This document shows positions 25,863 to 35,088 of a stretch of DNA of 64,000 nt, piece after piece. The notes beneath the pieces were generated by a model that saw only the letters and a list, made by a program, of their open reading frames with translations, was not told the origin of the DNA and did not search any database. Position 1 is the first letter of the stretch. Each line of letters begins with the position of its first letter. The position numbers and the translations under genes are program-made. The stretch covers positions 138,186 through 202,185 of the forward strand of contig CAVOHC010000016.1 of assembly GCA_963695645.1 (NCBI GenBank), written 5' to 3'. Source of the DNA: DATBGO01 sp963695645. GTDB lineage: Bacteria > Actinomycetota > Actinomycetes > Streptosporangiales > Streptosporangiaceae.

Positions 25863-25908
25863 GAACCGAACCGCGCCCCGGCCCATCCGCCGGGGCGCGG
25901 TTCGGTTC
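25863..25908. terminator. strong hairpin between converging GNAT and patatin genes
   Basis: A perfect 20-bp stem (25863-25882 with 25889-25908) encloses a 6-nt loop CCATCC. It stands between the GNAT stop (25773) and the patatin stop (25988). There is no T-run on either side, as is usual in actinomycete terminators, and it can serve both strands. Confidence 0.85.
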
Positions 25909-25987
25909 ATCCCGTCCTCTCGATAGGTGCCGGGGTCTTGCCGTTGCCCAGATGCCTAGCTTCACCTGATGCCCGACGTTTCGGGCG

Positions 25988-27019
25988 TCACCGCCAGATT
26001 TCGGCGAGCAGCTCCGCGAGGGCTCGGCCCTGGTCGTAGCCTCCTCGCGCGGCCCGCAGACGCGTTGACGGATCCGACGCATTGGCGTCGAACACGTCAC
26101 CCGCGCCGCCATCCGGAAAGACGGTCTCGACCCTGCTGCCCCCTGTGCGCAGTTCGCCGACTTGGGTTGCGAGATCCATGCCCCACCCCAGCGGCATCCG
26201 CGACCTGCCGCCGAACGGTGACAGCACCAGCACCCGCCCGTATCCAGCCGCCAGGTCGGCGTTCTCACTGCGCCGGTAGCCGCCGTTGATGTATCGGTTC
26301 TCGCCGATGCGGTAGGGAGGGAAGGGACCGAAGCCGTTGCTGGTGCTGGCGGCGACGGCGTCCACCAGATCGATTCCGCTGTGGCGGTCGAACACGACCG
26401 GTTCCCCGGTACGCGCATCGACAGCCGCGATAAGCACGGGCTGTTGCGGCCAGTGCTGGCTGGGAAGCCGAGCCGCCACGATGTCGCGCCAGCGGGTCCG
26501 GCTAGAGCGGTCGGAAGCATCCATTTCGAGCGCCGCGGCGCCCATCCTGCGGCGCATGTCGGACGCATCCTCAGCAGAACCGATGATTCCGTTCGACCAC
26601 TCCATGTAGGTCGGCCCCGAGGAATCCGTAGCGCGTCCGCTGTCCGATCCGGCGTCGCCAGCCTGTGGCTGAGGCACCTCGGCGAGGATGGCAGCATACA
26701 GTTCGGCCGGCCGTGTCCCGCTGGTGATCTGGGCAGCAACCGTCGATCCTGCCGACGTCCCGATGATGAGATCGGCCTCGGTTACATCAACCCCGGCATC
26801 GGACAGGCCGGCGATGAGACCGAGCTCCCACGCATTGCCTGCCGCTCCGCCGCCGGCGAGAACCAGGGCTCGCTTGTTTGAGTTGCCCGCCTGTCTTGTG
26901 GCGTCGACCTGCTGGCCGGGCACCGGCCAATTCCCCTGCCGAAGCGTCCGCGTCGCCGCGATGCCATCGGAAGTGGTCGCCGGGCTGATGCGCGGAGTCG
27001 AAGAAGGTGTTGTGCTCAT
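25988..27019 (-). CDS. patatin-like phospholipase, catalytic Asp replaced by Asn
   Basis: A 343-residue patatin-family protein. The oxyanion loop is GGGAAGNAWELG (about residues 56-67) and the nucleophile elbow is GTSAG with Ser89. The second catalytic residue should be Asp in a DGG/DGA motif; here the corresponding segment is RYINGG with Asn245 (codon at 26285-26287). This change normally abolishes or strongly lowers lipase activity, so the protein may be inactive, altered, or binding only. About 45 polar residues precede the domain. Preceded by AAAGGCGA. Otherwise the family assignment is firm. Confidence 0.85.
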   Translation of the reverse strand: MSTTPSSTPRISPATTSDGIAATRTLRQGNWPVPGQQVDATRQAGNSNKRALVLAGGGAAGNAWELGLIAGLSDAGVDVTEADLIIGTSAGSTVAAQITSGTRPAELYAAILAEVPQPQAGDAGSDSGRATDSSGPTYMEWSNGIIGSAEDASDMRRRMGAAALEMDASDRSSRTRWRDIVAARLPSQHWPQQPVLIAAVDARTGEPVVFDRHSGIDLVDAVAASTSNGFGPFPPYRIGENRYINGGYRRSENADLAAGYGRVLVLSPFGGRSRMPLGWGMDLATQVGELRTGGSRVETVFPDGGAGDVFDANASDPSTRLRAARGGYDQGRALAELLAEIWR

Positions 27020-27198
27020 GGGAGTCGCCTTTCGCGGATTGCCTGTCGGGCGCTCCCAATTGCGACTACCTCAGTCGCGCGATCCTGCCCTGCAGGGCAG
27101 CACCCATTACCGATACTGCGCACATGGGTCTCACCTCTTGCCGATGGATCACGAACACGGGAATGATCGCACACCCGCGACGCGGTGCGCAATCGGCA

Positions 27199-27882
27199 TC
27201 AAGCCGGCTGCCGTGCCGCTGTCGGACGCGCCGCGGATGGCTCGACGATGATGACTTCAAGCGTGCGGGGCCCATGCACGCCTTCGACGCGCTCGAATTC
27301 GATGTCGACGGTCGCGGACGGTCCGCTGATCCAGGTCTGCGGACGATCGGGGAGCAACCGCGTGATCGCTTCCGGCAGGAGGGCGACGACCTGTCCCGCG
27401 CGCACGATGCACAGCAGGTAGTCGGGGACGAGCGAGATGGCCCGCCTGCCCTGATCTGGCGAGCCGTCGAGGATGATGGTCCCGGTTTCCGCGATGGCCA
27501 CCGCAGCCGCGGTGATCGTGCCGTCGAAGGTGTCAAGTTCGGCTGGGGTGAACTGGCTGTCAGCGACGGCCTCCACCCCGGTGGGCAGCGTGGGCAGGTC
27601 GAGGCCGGGCGGCACGACCACGCGCCGCGCCCCGCGCTGCATCAGGGCCTCGCCGATCGCGGCTGCGAGCAGGCTAGGTGTGGTGCGCCGCACTGTCGCC
27701 TTGTAGTCGGTCAGTCGGACCGCGAGCAGGTCGAGTAGCTCACCCGGGTCGGCGTCGCGCCGGAGCCTGTAGCCATGAGGTACCTCGCCAGCCCGGGCGG
27801 GCGCGTCTTTCTGACCGCCTTCCCCGGGTGCGTTGCCGATCGCGGTGCGGATCCGCGACAGGACCTCGTCGCGCGCGCTCAC
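27199..27882 (-). CDS. lutC: LutC/LUD domain protein
   Basis: A 227-residue LUD-domain protein, third subunit of the LutABC L-lactate oxidation complex. The core IAETGTIILDGSPDQGRRAISLVPD is the LUD signature. Like B. subtilis LutC, it lacks cysteine clusters. The start ATG overlaps the lutB stop (ATGA at 27879-27882). It is the last gene of the leftward lutA-lutB-lutC operon. The first 45 residues are polar and variable. Confidence 0.93.
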   Translation of the reverse strand: MSARDEVLSRIRTAIGNAPGEGGQKDAPARAGEVPHGYRLRRDADPGELLDLLAVRLTDYKATVRRTTPSLLAAAIGEALMQRGARRVVVPPGLDLPTLPTGVEAVADSQFTPAELDTFDGTITAAAVAIAETGTIILDGSPDQGRRAISLVPDYLLCIVRAGQVVALLPEAITRLLPDRPQTWISGPSATVDIEFERVEGVHGPRTLEVIIVEPSAARPTAARQPA

Positions 27883-29360
27883 TCGCGCGCTCCGTCCTCA
27901 CGGCTGTGCTCGCGCCGCCACCACTCACGGAACGTCATGGCCGCAGGCACCGGCATGTCACGTACCTCGGTCCAGCCGGCGAAGGGCGGCGGCAGCCTGC
28001 GGATCTGGCCGCGGCGGCCCACCGCCCGCCCGAGCTTTGCTGCGCGCTGCGCCGCCGTGAAGCGTCCGCTGCTGGCCATCACCCACGACGCCGCGGCCAT
28101 CGTGATCGCCTCACCGTGCGGTAGCCGACGGCCCTCTCGAGCCGCCTCCACATGACGGGCGCGCAGATGGACCAGCACCGACGGGATGTCGATCTTCACT
28201 GGGCACACGTCGTAGCAGGCGCCGCACAACGACGACGCGTACGGCAGCGAAGCGTTGTCCTCGATGCCGGTGAGCTGCGGCGACAGGATGGCGCCGATCG
28301 GGCCTGGGTAAACCGAACCGTAGGCGTGACCGCCGGCCCGCTCGTAGACCGGGCACACGTTCAGGCATGCCGAGCAGCGGATGCAATGCAAAGCCTGTCG
28401 GCCGGTCTCGTCGGCCAGGACGGCGGTCCTCCCGTTGTCGAGCAGCACAAGGTGGAACTGCTGCGGGCCGTCCCCCGGAGTCACCCCGGTCCAGATCGAC
28501 GTGTAGGGGTTCATCCGCTCGCCGGTGGACGAACGCGGCAGCAGTTGCATGAACACCCCCAGGTCGCGCCAGGACGGCACCACCTTCTCGATCCCCATCA
28601 CGGTGATCAGCGTTTCTGGCAGTGTCAGGCACATGCGGCCATTGCCCTCGGATTCCACCACGCCCAGCGCGCCGGTATCGGCGACGGCGAAGTTGGCGCC
28701 GCTGATCCCGACCCGGGCGGACAGGAACAGCCGCCGGAGATGGGCGCGGGAGGCCTCGGCGAGCGCGGCAGGATCGTCGCTGAGACCCGGGTCCGCGTCG
28801 GCCATCTCCCTGAGGAAGATCTCGCGGATCTCCGCGCGGTTGCGGTGGATCGCCGGCACCAGGATGTGGGAGGGCCTGTCATGGCCGAGTTGCACGATGA
28901 GCTCGGCGAGGTCGGTCTCGTATGCCTGGACCCCCGCCCGCGCAAGCGCCTCGTTCAGCCCGATCTCGTCGGTGACCATGGACTTGACCTTGACGACCCC
29001 GGCTGCGCCTGTGCCGCGGACCAGGTCCACGATGATGCGATCGGCCTCGCTGGCATCACGGGCCCAGTGCACGACACCGCCGTGCGCCGTGACGTTGGTC
29101 TCCAGCTGCTCCAGGTAGCGGTCCAGGTGCGCCATGGTTTCGGCTTTGATCGCCCGCCCGGCCTCGCGCAGCTCCTCCCAGTCCGGGACTTCGCCGACGA
29201 TCGCTGCCCGCTTGGCGCGGATTATCCCGGTCGCCTTGGCCAGGTTGCGCCGCATCTGAGTGTTGGCGAGCCCGCGGCGCGCCGCTGCGGGGAACGGCTC
29301 GGCTTGGCGGAGGTGCCCCACGCCGCGCGGGGCCGTTGGCATGCCCAGGAACGTTGTCAT
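27879..29360 (-). CDS. lutB: LutB, [4Fe-4S] L-lactate utilisation protein
   Basis: A 493-residue protein with an N-terminal LUD domain (VKVKSMVTDEIGLNEAL, ADTGALGVVESEGNGRMCL) and two [4Fe-4S] clusters, CIRCSACLNVCPVY and CGACYDVCPVKID. It carries electrons in the LutABC lactate dehydrogenase. It overlaps both neighbours by four bases (29357-29360 and 27879-27882). Length and motif order match B. subtilis LutB (476 residues). Confidence 0.95.
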   Translation of the reverse strand: MTTFLGMPTAPRGVGHLRQAEPFPAAARRGLANTQMRRNLAKATGIIRAKRAAIVGEVPDWEELREAGRAIKAETMAHLDRYLEQLETNVTAHGGVVHWARDASEADRIIVDLVRGTGAAGVVKVKSMVTDEIGLNEALARAGVQAYETDLAELIVQLGHDRPSHILVPAIHRNRAEIREIFLREMADADPGLSDDPAALAEASRAHLRRLFLSARVGISGANFAVADTGALGVVESEGNGRMCLTLPETLITVMGIEKVVPSWRDLGVFMQLLPRSSTGERMNPYTSIWTGVTPGDGPQQFHLVLLDNGRTAVLADETGRQALHCIRCSACLNVCPVYERAGGHAYGSVYPGPIGAILSPQLTGIEDNASLPYASSLCGACYDVCPVKIDIPSVLVHLRARHVEAAREGRRLPHGEAITMAAASWVMASSGRFTAAQRAAKLGRAVGRRGQIRRLPPPFAGWTEVRDMPVPAAMTFREWWRREHSREDGARE

Positions 29361-30094
29361 CCGGCCTCCCGGGTGGCTGCGAGTATCTCCGCCAAGTGGA
29401 CCGTCTTAACCCCCGCGCGCAGCCTGGAGAGCCCGCCGCCGATATGCATCAGGCAGGAGCTGTCGCCAGCCGTGCACACCTGCGCCCGGGTACCCACGAC
29501 GTTGCGCATCTTGTCGGCCAGCATCGCCGTCGACACGTCCGCGTTCTTCAGCGCGAACGTGCCACCGAAACCGCAGCAGACCTCCGCGTCGGGCAGCTCC
29601 ACCAGGTCGATGCCCGCTACATTCCGCAGCAGCCGCAACGGGCGCTCCCCCACCCGCAGCAGCCGCAGCGAGTGGCAGGTCGGGTGGTAGGTGACCCGGT
29701 GCGGGTAGTAGGCGCCGACATCCTCGACTCCGAGCACGTCGACAAGCAGCTGCGATAGCTCGTATGTCCGGCCCGCCAGGCTCTCAGCCCGCTGGGCGAG
29801 CTTCTCATCTCCGCATCGTCGGGCCACCATCGCGTACTGGTGCCGGACCGAGCCGACGCAGGAGCCCGACGGAGCGACGATCACTTCATAGGGGTCGAAC
29901 ACCTCGACATAATGGCGGACAAGCGGGAGAGCGTCCCGAGCGTAGCCAGTGTTGATGTGCATCTGGCCGCAGCAGGTCTGCGTCGGCGGGAACTCGACGC
30001 GATGGCCGAGCCGCTCGAGCAACCGCACGGTGGACTGGCCGACGCCCGGGAACAGCGTGTCGGCCAGGCAGGTCACGAACAAGGCGATGCGCAC
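29357..30094 (-). CDS. lutA: LutA, CCG-domain L-lactate utilisation protein
   Basis: A 245-residue protein with two CCG domains, TCCGQMHINTG and VCCGFGGTFALKN, each with further Cys (APSGSC, YHPTCHS, TAGDSSC) for Fe-S or heterodisulfide binding. It is first in the lutABC operon, which oxidises L-lactate to pyruvate at the membrane. The GTG at 30094 has a good GAGGTGA site; an upstream in-frame extension is Arg-rich and not conserved. No lutR or permease is adjacent. Confidence 0.94.
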   Translation of the reverse strand: MRIALFVTCLADTLFPGVGQSTVRLLERLGHRVEFPPTQTCCGQMHINTGYARDALPLVRHYVEVFDPYEVIVAPSGSCVGSVRHQYAMVARRCGDEKLAQRAESLAGRTYELSQLLVDVLGVEDVGAYYPHRVTYHPTCHSLRLLRVGERPLRLLRNVAGIDLVELPDAEVCCGFGGTFALKNADVSTAMLADKMRNVVGTRAQVCTAGDSSCLMHIGGGLSRLRAGVKTVHLAEILAATREAG

Positions 30095-30566
30095 AGTGTC
30101 ACCTCGCGGCTTCTGGAGGCGGCGGCCGCTGCGCCCGGCGGGGCCTTTCCTCCAGAACCGTCGCGGGAGAGCACTCCGCCACCGAACCCCGCATGAAGAA
30201 CACCGAAGGGTTTGCAAGCAGTCTCAAGTTCAGACGACAGGCCTGTCAAGAAGCCGTCGGCTTCGCTGGCGAATCGTCACAGACATATTTCAACCTCTGT
30301 GCGTGACGGCAAAGTTCCGCGTGTCGCGGTCAAGCCTGGGGTCTTCCTGGTTGAGCTCATCGCTGAGTGATCTTCTCGGTCTTCTGCCTGCTCGCGCGCG
30401 CCGTCTGCTCGGCTGCCTGGTGCTGGCCACGAGCCGTCCCCGCCTTAGGATGGCGGGCAGGCCGGTGGGCAGCAGGTGGATAAGCGCCGCCAGCGGCGTC
30501 GACGCCCGATCGGCACCGTGAGCCGCATCTCGGGCGGGTGAGCGGCCCGGATAACTGGAGACCACG
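30095..30566. other. intergenic, divergent promoters of lutABC and a GNAT gene
   Basis: This 472-bp spacer must hold the promoters for lutA (left) and the GNAT gene (right). A GC-rich hairpin-like stretch is near 30115-30155 (TTCTGGAGG ... CCTCCAGAA). No operator with clear symmetry for a LutR/FadR regulator was recognised. No gene seen. Confidence 0.5.
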
Positions 30567-31139
30567 ATGGCCGATACCTCGGGCCCCGGGGACGTTGCCG
30601 ACCGGTTTCTGCTTCCGGACGGCACCCCGGCCCGGTTGCGGGCCCTGGTGCCCGGGGACCGGCAACTGTTGCGGGACATGTACGCGACGTTGTCCCAGAC
30701 CTCGCGTTATCGCAGGTTCCTGGCAACCCTGCCCTATTTGCCGGAGCCGACCCTCGACTACCTGCTCGGCACCGTCGACCAGATCAATCACGTTGCGGTC
30801 GTCCTGCTCGCTCACGCGGGCCAGCCCGGCGAACGCGCGGTAGGGATTGGGCGCATCGCCCGTAACGCGGACGACCCGACCACCGCGGACGTCGGCATCG
30901 CGGTCGCCGACGACTGGCAGGGCCGAGGTGTCGGCTCGGCCCTCGCGCGGGCGCTGGTGACCCACCGCCCGGTCGGCGTCACCCGGCTGGTCTCGCTCGT
31001 CGCGGCGGACAATACCGCCTCGTTGGCCATCCAGGCACGGCTAGGTACCGTCACCCGGACCCCGGCCGACAGCGGCGTCTACGAGGTCGCCATCGCCCTG
31101 GCCGACGATCGGCCACCGTCCCGTTCCGCGGACTCTTAA
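30567..31139 (+). CDS. GNAT N-acetyltransferase
   Basis: A 190-residue acetyltransferase. The N-terminal part (LRALVPGDRQLLRDMYATLS-type strand and helix) and the acetyl-CoA loop DDWQGRGVGSALARALV are as in GNATs linked to acyl-CoA synthetases or protein lysine acetylation (PatA-like), for which similar openings are known. It is a stand-alone GNAT without a cyclic-nucleotide domain. Start is the ATG 30567, preceded by CTGGAGAC. Function otherwise unknown. Confidence 0.82.
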   Translation: MADTSGPGDVADRFLLPDGTPARLRALVPGDRQLLRDMYATLSQTSRYRRFLATLPYLPEPTLDYLLGTVDQINHVAVVLLAHAGQPGERAVGIGRIARNADDPTTADVGIAVADDWQGRGVGSALARALVTHRPVGVTRLVSLVAADNTASLAIQARLGTVTRTPADSGVYEVAIALADDRPPSRSADS

Positions 31140-31767
31140 CTCCTCGGCGCAGACTTCACCGACGAACTCTGGGCAGCCGGTATGACAATTCCGGCGGCTG
31201 GCAACTAGACGCCAGCTCGGGCTGATTGAAGCGGGCCGACACCAACTCGGGTGAAGCGGCGGTAGACAGACCGACTGCCGCGCGCTGTGCCGTAGTCTCA
31301 TGCGGCCTACTTGCAAGGCGTTCGGCGAGCCCGCCCGAGGTGGCCTGCCTCCGTTGGTCATCCACCTCAAGCTCGATTCCGGCGTACTTGTCGGCGGTCG
31401 GCTCGCGGGGGCGCGCGAGACGCCCCGGCCCACGGCATCGGAGATCCGTGCCCAGCGGGCATATTACGCGCTGACGCCGTCTGAGCCGTCCTGTCTGGGT
31501 AGCGGGCCGCATGGGCGCTTGATGGGTGCCTGAACCGCTCCGGTCGGCCTCGCGGTTGTTGCACTACCAGTCCAACGGGTCCATGATGTTGCCGACTGTT
31601 AAGGCACTCTTTGCCGGAACTTGAACAATGCGGTGGTCGCCGCGGCGGGGGATCTCACTCTGTTACCTCACCGGTACACCACGCCCGTGGATGTGACTGC
31701 CGTCGCGGATCAGTCGGGCTGATCGGCGCCAAGTTCTACCTAGCGGTCGCTGACAAGGAGGGATCAG
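31140..31767. other. intergenic, no gene recognised
   Basis: This 628-bp stretch contains several short overlapping frames on both strands, none with family similarity, good start sites or codon preference. It includes the promoter of the beta-helix gene; GAAGGAGGGATCA-like bases (AAGGAGGG) at about 31758 form that gene's ribosome site. Confidence 0.5.
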
Positions 31768-33072
31768 ATGACGGGAGTAGGGAAGATCACAGCTCAAATG
31801 GGACGAAAAGTCCTGATGTCGTTGCCAGCAGTGGCCCTGGTTGCCGGTACCGGCGCGCTATTGCCGCTGGGCGCTGCAGTGGCGAGCGCGTCGCCGATAC
31901 ATGCGCGGCATGCCCTCACCGTGGCTACCAGAGGCACCGATCACGGCAACTGTAGGCGGAGCCCCTGCAAGACGCTCGGTTACGCTCTCACCCAGGCCGG
32001 CCCGCACGACACCATCGTTATCGGCCCGGGCACTTACCGCGAGACTGGCAACGCCAACGTCGTCACGCCGGGCCTCAAGGGTCTCAGTATCAGATCCACC
32101 AGGTCGGCAGCACGCACCGTGATTGACGCCGCCGGCAACGCCAACGGCATCCTCATCCAGGCGAGCGGGGTGTCGGTCACCGGGCTCACCGTGAAGAACG
32201 CCAACCTGGAGGGCATTTTGGCCGAGCCTCCGCTGAGTTCCTGGCCTGCGGGACCAACCTCAGCTCCGGCCAATATCTCGCATGTGACCATCGCTGGCAA
32301 TGTCGTAGTCCACAACGACCGGGCCTACGACACGAGCCTCCCGCCCGACTCAGCCTGCCCCAGTTCGCACACAGACGCCGACGACTGCGGCGAGGGCATC
32401 CACCTCCTCGGGGTCAGCTGGTCAAAGGTGGTCGGCAACAACGTCTCTCACAACGTCGGGGGCATCCTCCTGAGCGACGGCGGCTTCGGGATCTCAGTCG
32501 GCCCCGCAGCGCACAACCTGATCGCCTTTAACCGTTCCGCGGACAATAGATTCGACTGCGGGATCACCCTGCCTGGCCACGACGCTCGCGCGGTGGCCAT
32601 GAGCGGTCCGAACGCAGGCAAGCCTCGGCCCAGCCTGGCCGGGGTGTATGACAACCGGGTCGTCCACAACGTCTCGACGGGCAACGGCGGTGCCGGGCTG
32701 CTCGACGCTACGCCCTACCCGGGGACCGGCTCGTACGACAATCTCTTTGCCGACAACAGCGCGCGCGGCAATGGGAACGCCGGCTTCGTCCTCCATAGCC
32801 ATGCGCCTCTGCAAGACGTCAGCGGCATTGTCGTGGTCAGGAACCGGATCGGACGGAACAACATTGCCGGTGACCCCGATACTGGCGTCACGAGTCCCAC
32901 CGGGGTCATGCTGCTCTCGGTTGCAGTGCGGACATCGATTGTGGTCGCGGGCAACAAGATCTTCGACAACGTCAATGGAATCGCGTTCAACAGCAACGTG
33001 ACCGTCGTCGGTCACAACAGGTTTGCAAACGTGACCCACCGCCACCTCCGCTACACCCCCCCGGCCGCATAA
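31768..33072 (+). CDS. secreted right-handed beta-helix (PbH1/NosD-like) protein
   Basis: A 434-residue protein with a signal peptide (basic N-region MGRKVLMS, hydrophobic core to about residue 40, ASA cut site) and a repetitive domain of Asn-rich coils (NNVSHNVGGILL, NRSADNRFDCGI, NRIGRNNIAGD, NKIFDNVNGIAFNSN) typical of parallel beta-helices. The opening DCRRSPCKTLGYAL / IVIGPGTYRETGN pattern is common in secreted pectate-lyase-fold proteins. No catalytic motif of polysaccharide lyases can be fixed. AAGGAGGG precedes the start. A hairpin terminator follows at 33102. Confidence 0.82.
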   Translation: MTGVGKITAQMGRKVLMSLPAVALVAGTGALLPLGAAVASASPIHARHALTVATRGTDHGNCRRSPCKTLGYALTQAGPHDTIVIGPGTYRETGNANVVTPGLKGLSIRSTRSAARTVIDAAGNANGILIQASGVSVTGLTVKNANLEGILAEPPLSSWPAGPTSAPANISHVTIAGNVVVHNDRAYDTSLPPDSACPSSHTDADDCGEGIHLLGVSWSKVVGNNVSHNVGGILLSDGGFGISVGPAAHNLIAFNRSADNRFDCGITLPGHDARAVAMSGPNAGKPRPSLAGVYDNRVVHNVSTGNGGAGLLDATPYPGTGSYDNLFADNSARGNGNAGFVLHSHAPLQDVSGIVVVRNRIGRNNIAGDPDTGVTSPTGVMLLSVAVRTSIVVAGNKIFDNVNGIAFNSNVTVVGHNRFANVTHRHLRYTPPAA

Positions 33073-33101
33073 AGGACCGGCTCCAAGCGGGACCTGCATC
33101 C

Positions 33102-33137
33102 AGGGGCCGGGCGGCCATTTCGAGCCGCCCGGCCCCT
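33102..33137 (+). terminator. hairpin terminator after beta-helix gene
   Basis: A 14-bp perfect stem (33102-33115 with 33124-33137) around an 8-nt loop CATTTCGA, 29 bp after the stop codon. The stem is nearly all G/C and is followed by TTGG, without a T-run. Confidence 0.85.
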
Positions 33138-33318
33138 TGGTCTCCGTTGTGCAGGCGTGGTGGTCGGGCCTTGCAGGCGCGGTCATCGACGCCGCGTAAC
33201 GGCGAGCTACAGGCACCCGGGGATGGTCGGTGCTGCTCGCCGACATGGCGGCGAAGGTAGGGAAGGGGATCAAGGGGTAGGTTCGTGATAGGCGCCCGGC
33301 AACTGATGGAGCGGTTCC

Positions 33319-34509
33319 ATGGATGGGTTCGTTGACTCCGCATCGCTATACGAAATTGTAAACTTTTTTCGGCTCGGTTCCGATTCGAATAAATGGGCTA
33401 TGCAGGTTAGCAAGGAACTCAGCGCCATTTTCATTGGCGCACCACGCGTCCACATTATGCCCGGGTTCGAGGCCGATGGAACGCCATCTGACGCATACGG
33501 CCAGTTGGTCCAATGCCTTGCAGACAAGGTGCAGATCTTCAAGATAACACCCGAAACTCAGGCAGTAGCTCTGCGACGGACAAAGCGGTGGTCCCATAAC
33601 CGGTCGGGCCAAATTTACGACACATTGCAGCAGCTTTACGCCGGAACCTATTCCAGGCAGGGGGAAGACTACAGTCCCTTTCTAGAGTGGCTAACCAACT
33701 TCTTTGAGCACAACGCAATCGAGCATTCCCTACGCCTTAAGGGGGTTTTTAATCGCACTCTTATACCTGAACTGTCAACGATCCTTGAGGTTCCGCGTCC
33801 CGATCTAGAGAAGGTGTGGGCAATGAGCTGCGATATGGAGTATCTTCGTCGCACTCAAATGCTCAACCGTGAATCTGGAGAGAATATTCGGATAATGTGG
33901 GACGCCTGCGCTGTGGCCGCGATGTTAAGAGGGCGATACCATGACGGGATTGCCGAGTTGTCAGATGTTCAGGTTGTTCATCATCCTGTCCGATCGCCGA
34001 TGTTGAAGAGACTGAACGAAAAGTCCGGCACGCTCTACCAAGCCACAGACGCTCAACAGATTTTCGCCAGTATTGCATTGAATTCAGCGCTTCGCGAAAA
34101 AGACATCGATTCCAGGGTTGCCGCCTGGGTGGAAACCATTGGCACAACTCGTTCGATGCTGGCAGGCGGGCATCTCGACCTAGGCCAGAAGCCAACTCTA
34201 GAGTCAGCCGAGCGCGCTGCGGTGGAGGCAGCGCGTAAGGTGGGAGTAGCCGCTCACAACAAGATCGCGACGGAAGCGCTGGAATTCCTGGCAGTCCTAA
34301 GCGTCGGTGCGGCCACTTCATTTACATTGACGCCTTGGGAAGGATTTGCTGCGGCGGCCGCCATGGCGGGCGCAACGCGCGTGCCCCAAGTGCAGAGACT
34401 GATCGAGTCCCCTCAGCGCGCTAGTCGGCGAAAGCTGCGCCAATTGGCGAGTGCGCCCCCAGGACGTCTCACTCGTACGATGATCTCAGCGGCGAAACGC
34501 GCGGGATGA
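33319..34509 (+). CDS. orphan gene of lower GC content, function unknown
   Basis: A 396-residue protein preceded by GGAGCGG. Its DNA is clearly richer in A and T (for example ATTGTAAACTTTTTTCGG near the start) than all neighbours, which points to recent transfer. The N-terminus has DSASLYEIVNFFRLGSD, the centre is charged with ENIRIMWDACAVAAMLRGRY, and the last 60 residues contain a short hydrophobic stretch (LAVLSVGAATSFTLTPWEGF) before a basic tail. The acidic residues in hydrophobic strands hint at a PIN-like nuclease, but I cannot assign a family. It is alone, and its 3' end overlaps a possible minus-strand remnant. Confidence 0.75.
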   Translation: MDGFVDSASLYEIVNFFRLGSDSNKWAMQVSKELSAIFIGAPRVHIMPGFEADGTPSDAYGQLVQCLADKVQIFKITPETQAVALRRTKRWSHNRSGQIYDTLQQLYAGTYSRQGEDYSPFLEWLTNFFEHNAIEHSLRLKGVFNRTLIPELSTILEVPRPDLEKVWAMSCDMEYLRRTQMLNRESGENIRIMWDACAVAAMLRGRYHDGIAELSDVQVVHHPVRSPMLKRLNEKSGTLYQATDAQQIFASIALNSALREKDIDSRVAAWVETIGTTRSMLAGGHLDLGQKPTLESAERAAVEAARKVGVAAHNKIATEALEFLAVLSVGAATSFTLTPWEGFAAAAAMAGATRVPQVQRLIESPQRASRRKLRQLASAPPGRLTRTMISAAKRAG

Positions 34510-34774
34510 GATACAGGTCGGCCTCTTGCTCCCGAAGCCAATCAACGATGCGAACTGCCGTGGCTATGCCATATCTGACCTGGGACGGAGTGTCCATCGG
34601 CGTCCGCTGATGTCCTTCCTGTTCGCCTGCGAGCACAACCGTGCCGGAACATAATCTGACCTCAGCATCTGGTTCTCGGGTCTTCTCATCGTTACCTAGT
34701 GCGTCGTGACCGCATGTGCCCTCGATGTGACCTGTCCGCTCAGATCCATGCTCGTTGGGCTCGTCCCTAGAGGG
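34469..34774 (-). pseudogene. possible coding remnant convergent to the low-GC orphan gene
   Basis: The minus strand is open for 101 codons from a TAG at 34775 to a TGA at 34469 and gives a non-repetitive, well-balanced sequence (for example DAEVRLCSGTVVLAGEQEG, YGIATAVRIVDWLREQEADL, YLIPRVSPLR). There is no ATG or GTG start early in it, so it looks like the 3' part of a truncated gene. Base composition is like that of the orphan gene, with which it overlaps by 41 bp, so both may have arrived together. Weak evidence. Confidence 0.3.
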
Positions 34775-34835
34775 CTAGGTCCGACGAAGTCGGATTGATT
34801 GAGTCAAATTCGGGATGGTGGTCGCGGGCTTATGG

Positions 34836-35048
34836 TCAGGCGGCGAGGCCGGCGTCGCGGATGATGTCGTCGATGGCGGCCTCGTAGGCGGTTGCGGCGG
34901 TGCGTAGTTTGCTGGGCGGGCCAGTGATCCCGGTTAGTTCGGCCAGGCCGGTCGGGAGCACGCGGTCGTGTACGCGGGTGAGGATCATCGCGGTGTGCTG
35001 GCCGGTGCTGGTGACGCGGTAGCGGTGGGTGCGGGGGATGCGCTCGAT
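34836..35048 (-). pseudogene. 3' fragment of a roughly 500-residue actinobacterial protein gene
   Basis: The minus strand reads IERIPRTHRYRVTSTGQHTA and then MILTRVHDRVLPTGLAEL ... IIRDAGLAA to a TGA at 34836-34838. I recognise this as the C-terminal winged-helix-like end of a widespread uncharacterised actinobacterial family of about 500 residues; its N-terminal end is found at 36430-36933 on the same strand. Similarity stops abruptly at the Ile codon 35046-35048, where an unrelated fragment begins. No start codon serves it, so it is a dead piece. Confidence 0.65.
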
Positions 35049-35088
35049 TTCCTGCTCGGCGGCAGCGACGGCGAATCCCTCTTCGGCC
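35049..35088 (+). pseudogene. fragment similar to the end of the small gene at 45262
   Basis: The plus strand reads DFLLGGSDGESLFG here, matching FAFLLGGSDGEALFG in the small protein at 45262-45480. The DNA is alike too: 35049-35088 compares with the reverse strand of 45276-45315 with only a few mismatches. It begins exactly where the 3' fragment on the other strand ends, so this is a junction between two mobile-region scraps. Confidence 0.6.

Noticed and set aside
25800..25908. Structured RNA such as tmRNA near the strong hairpin
   Set aside because: No tRNA-like ends or tag frame can be built; a two-sided terminator between converging genes is enough.
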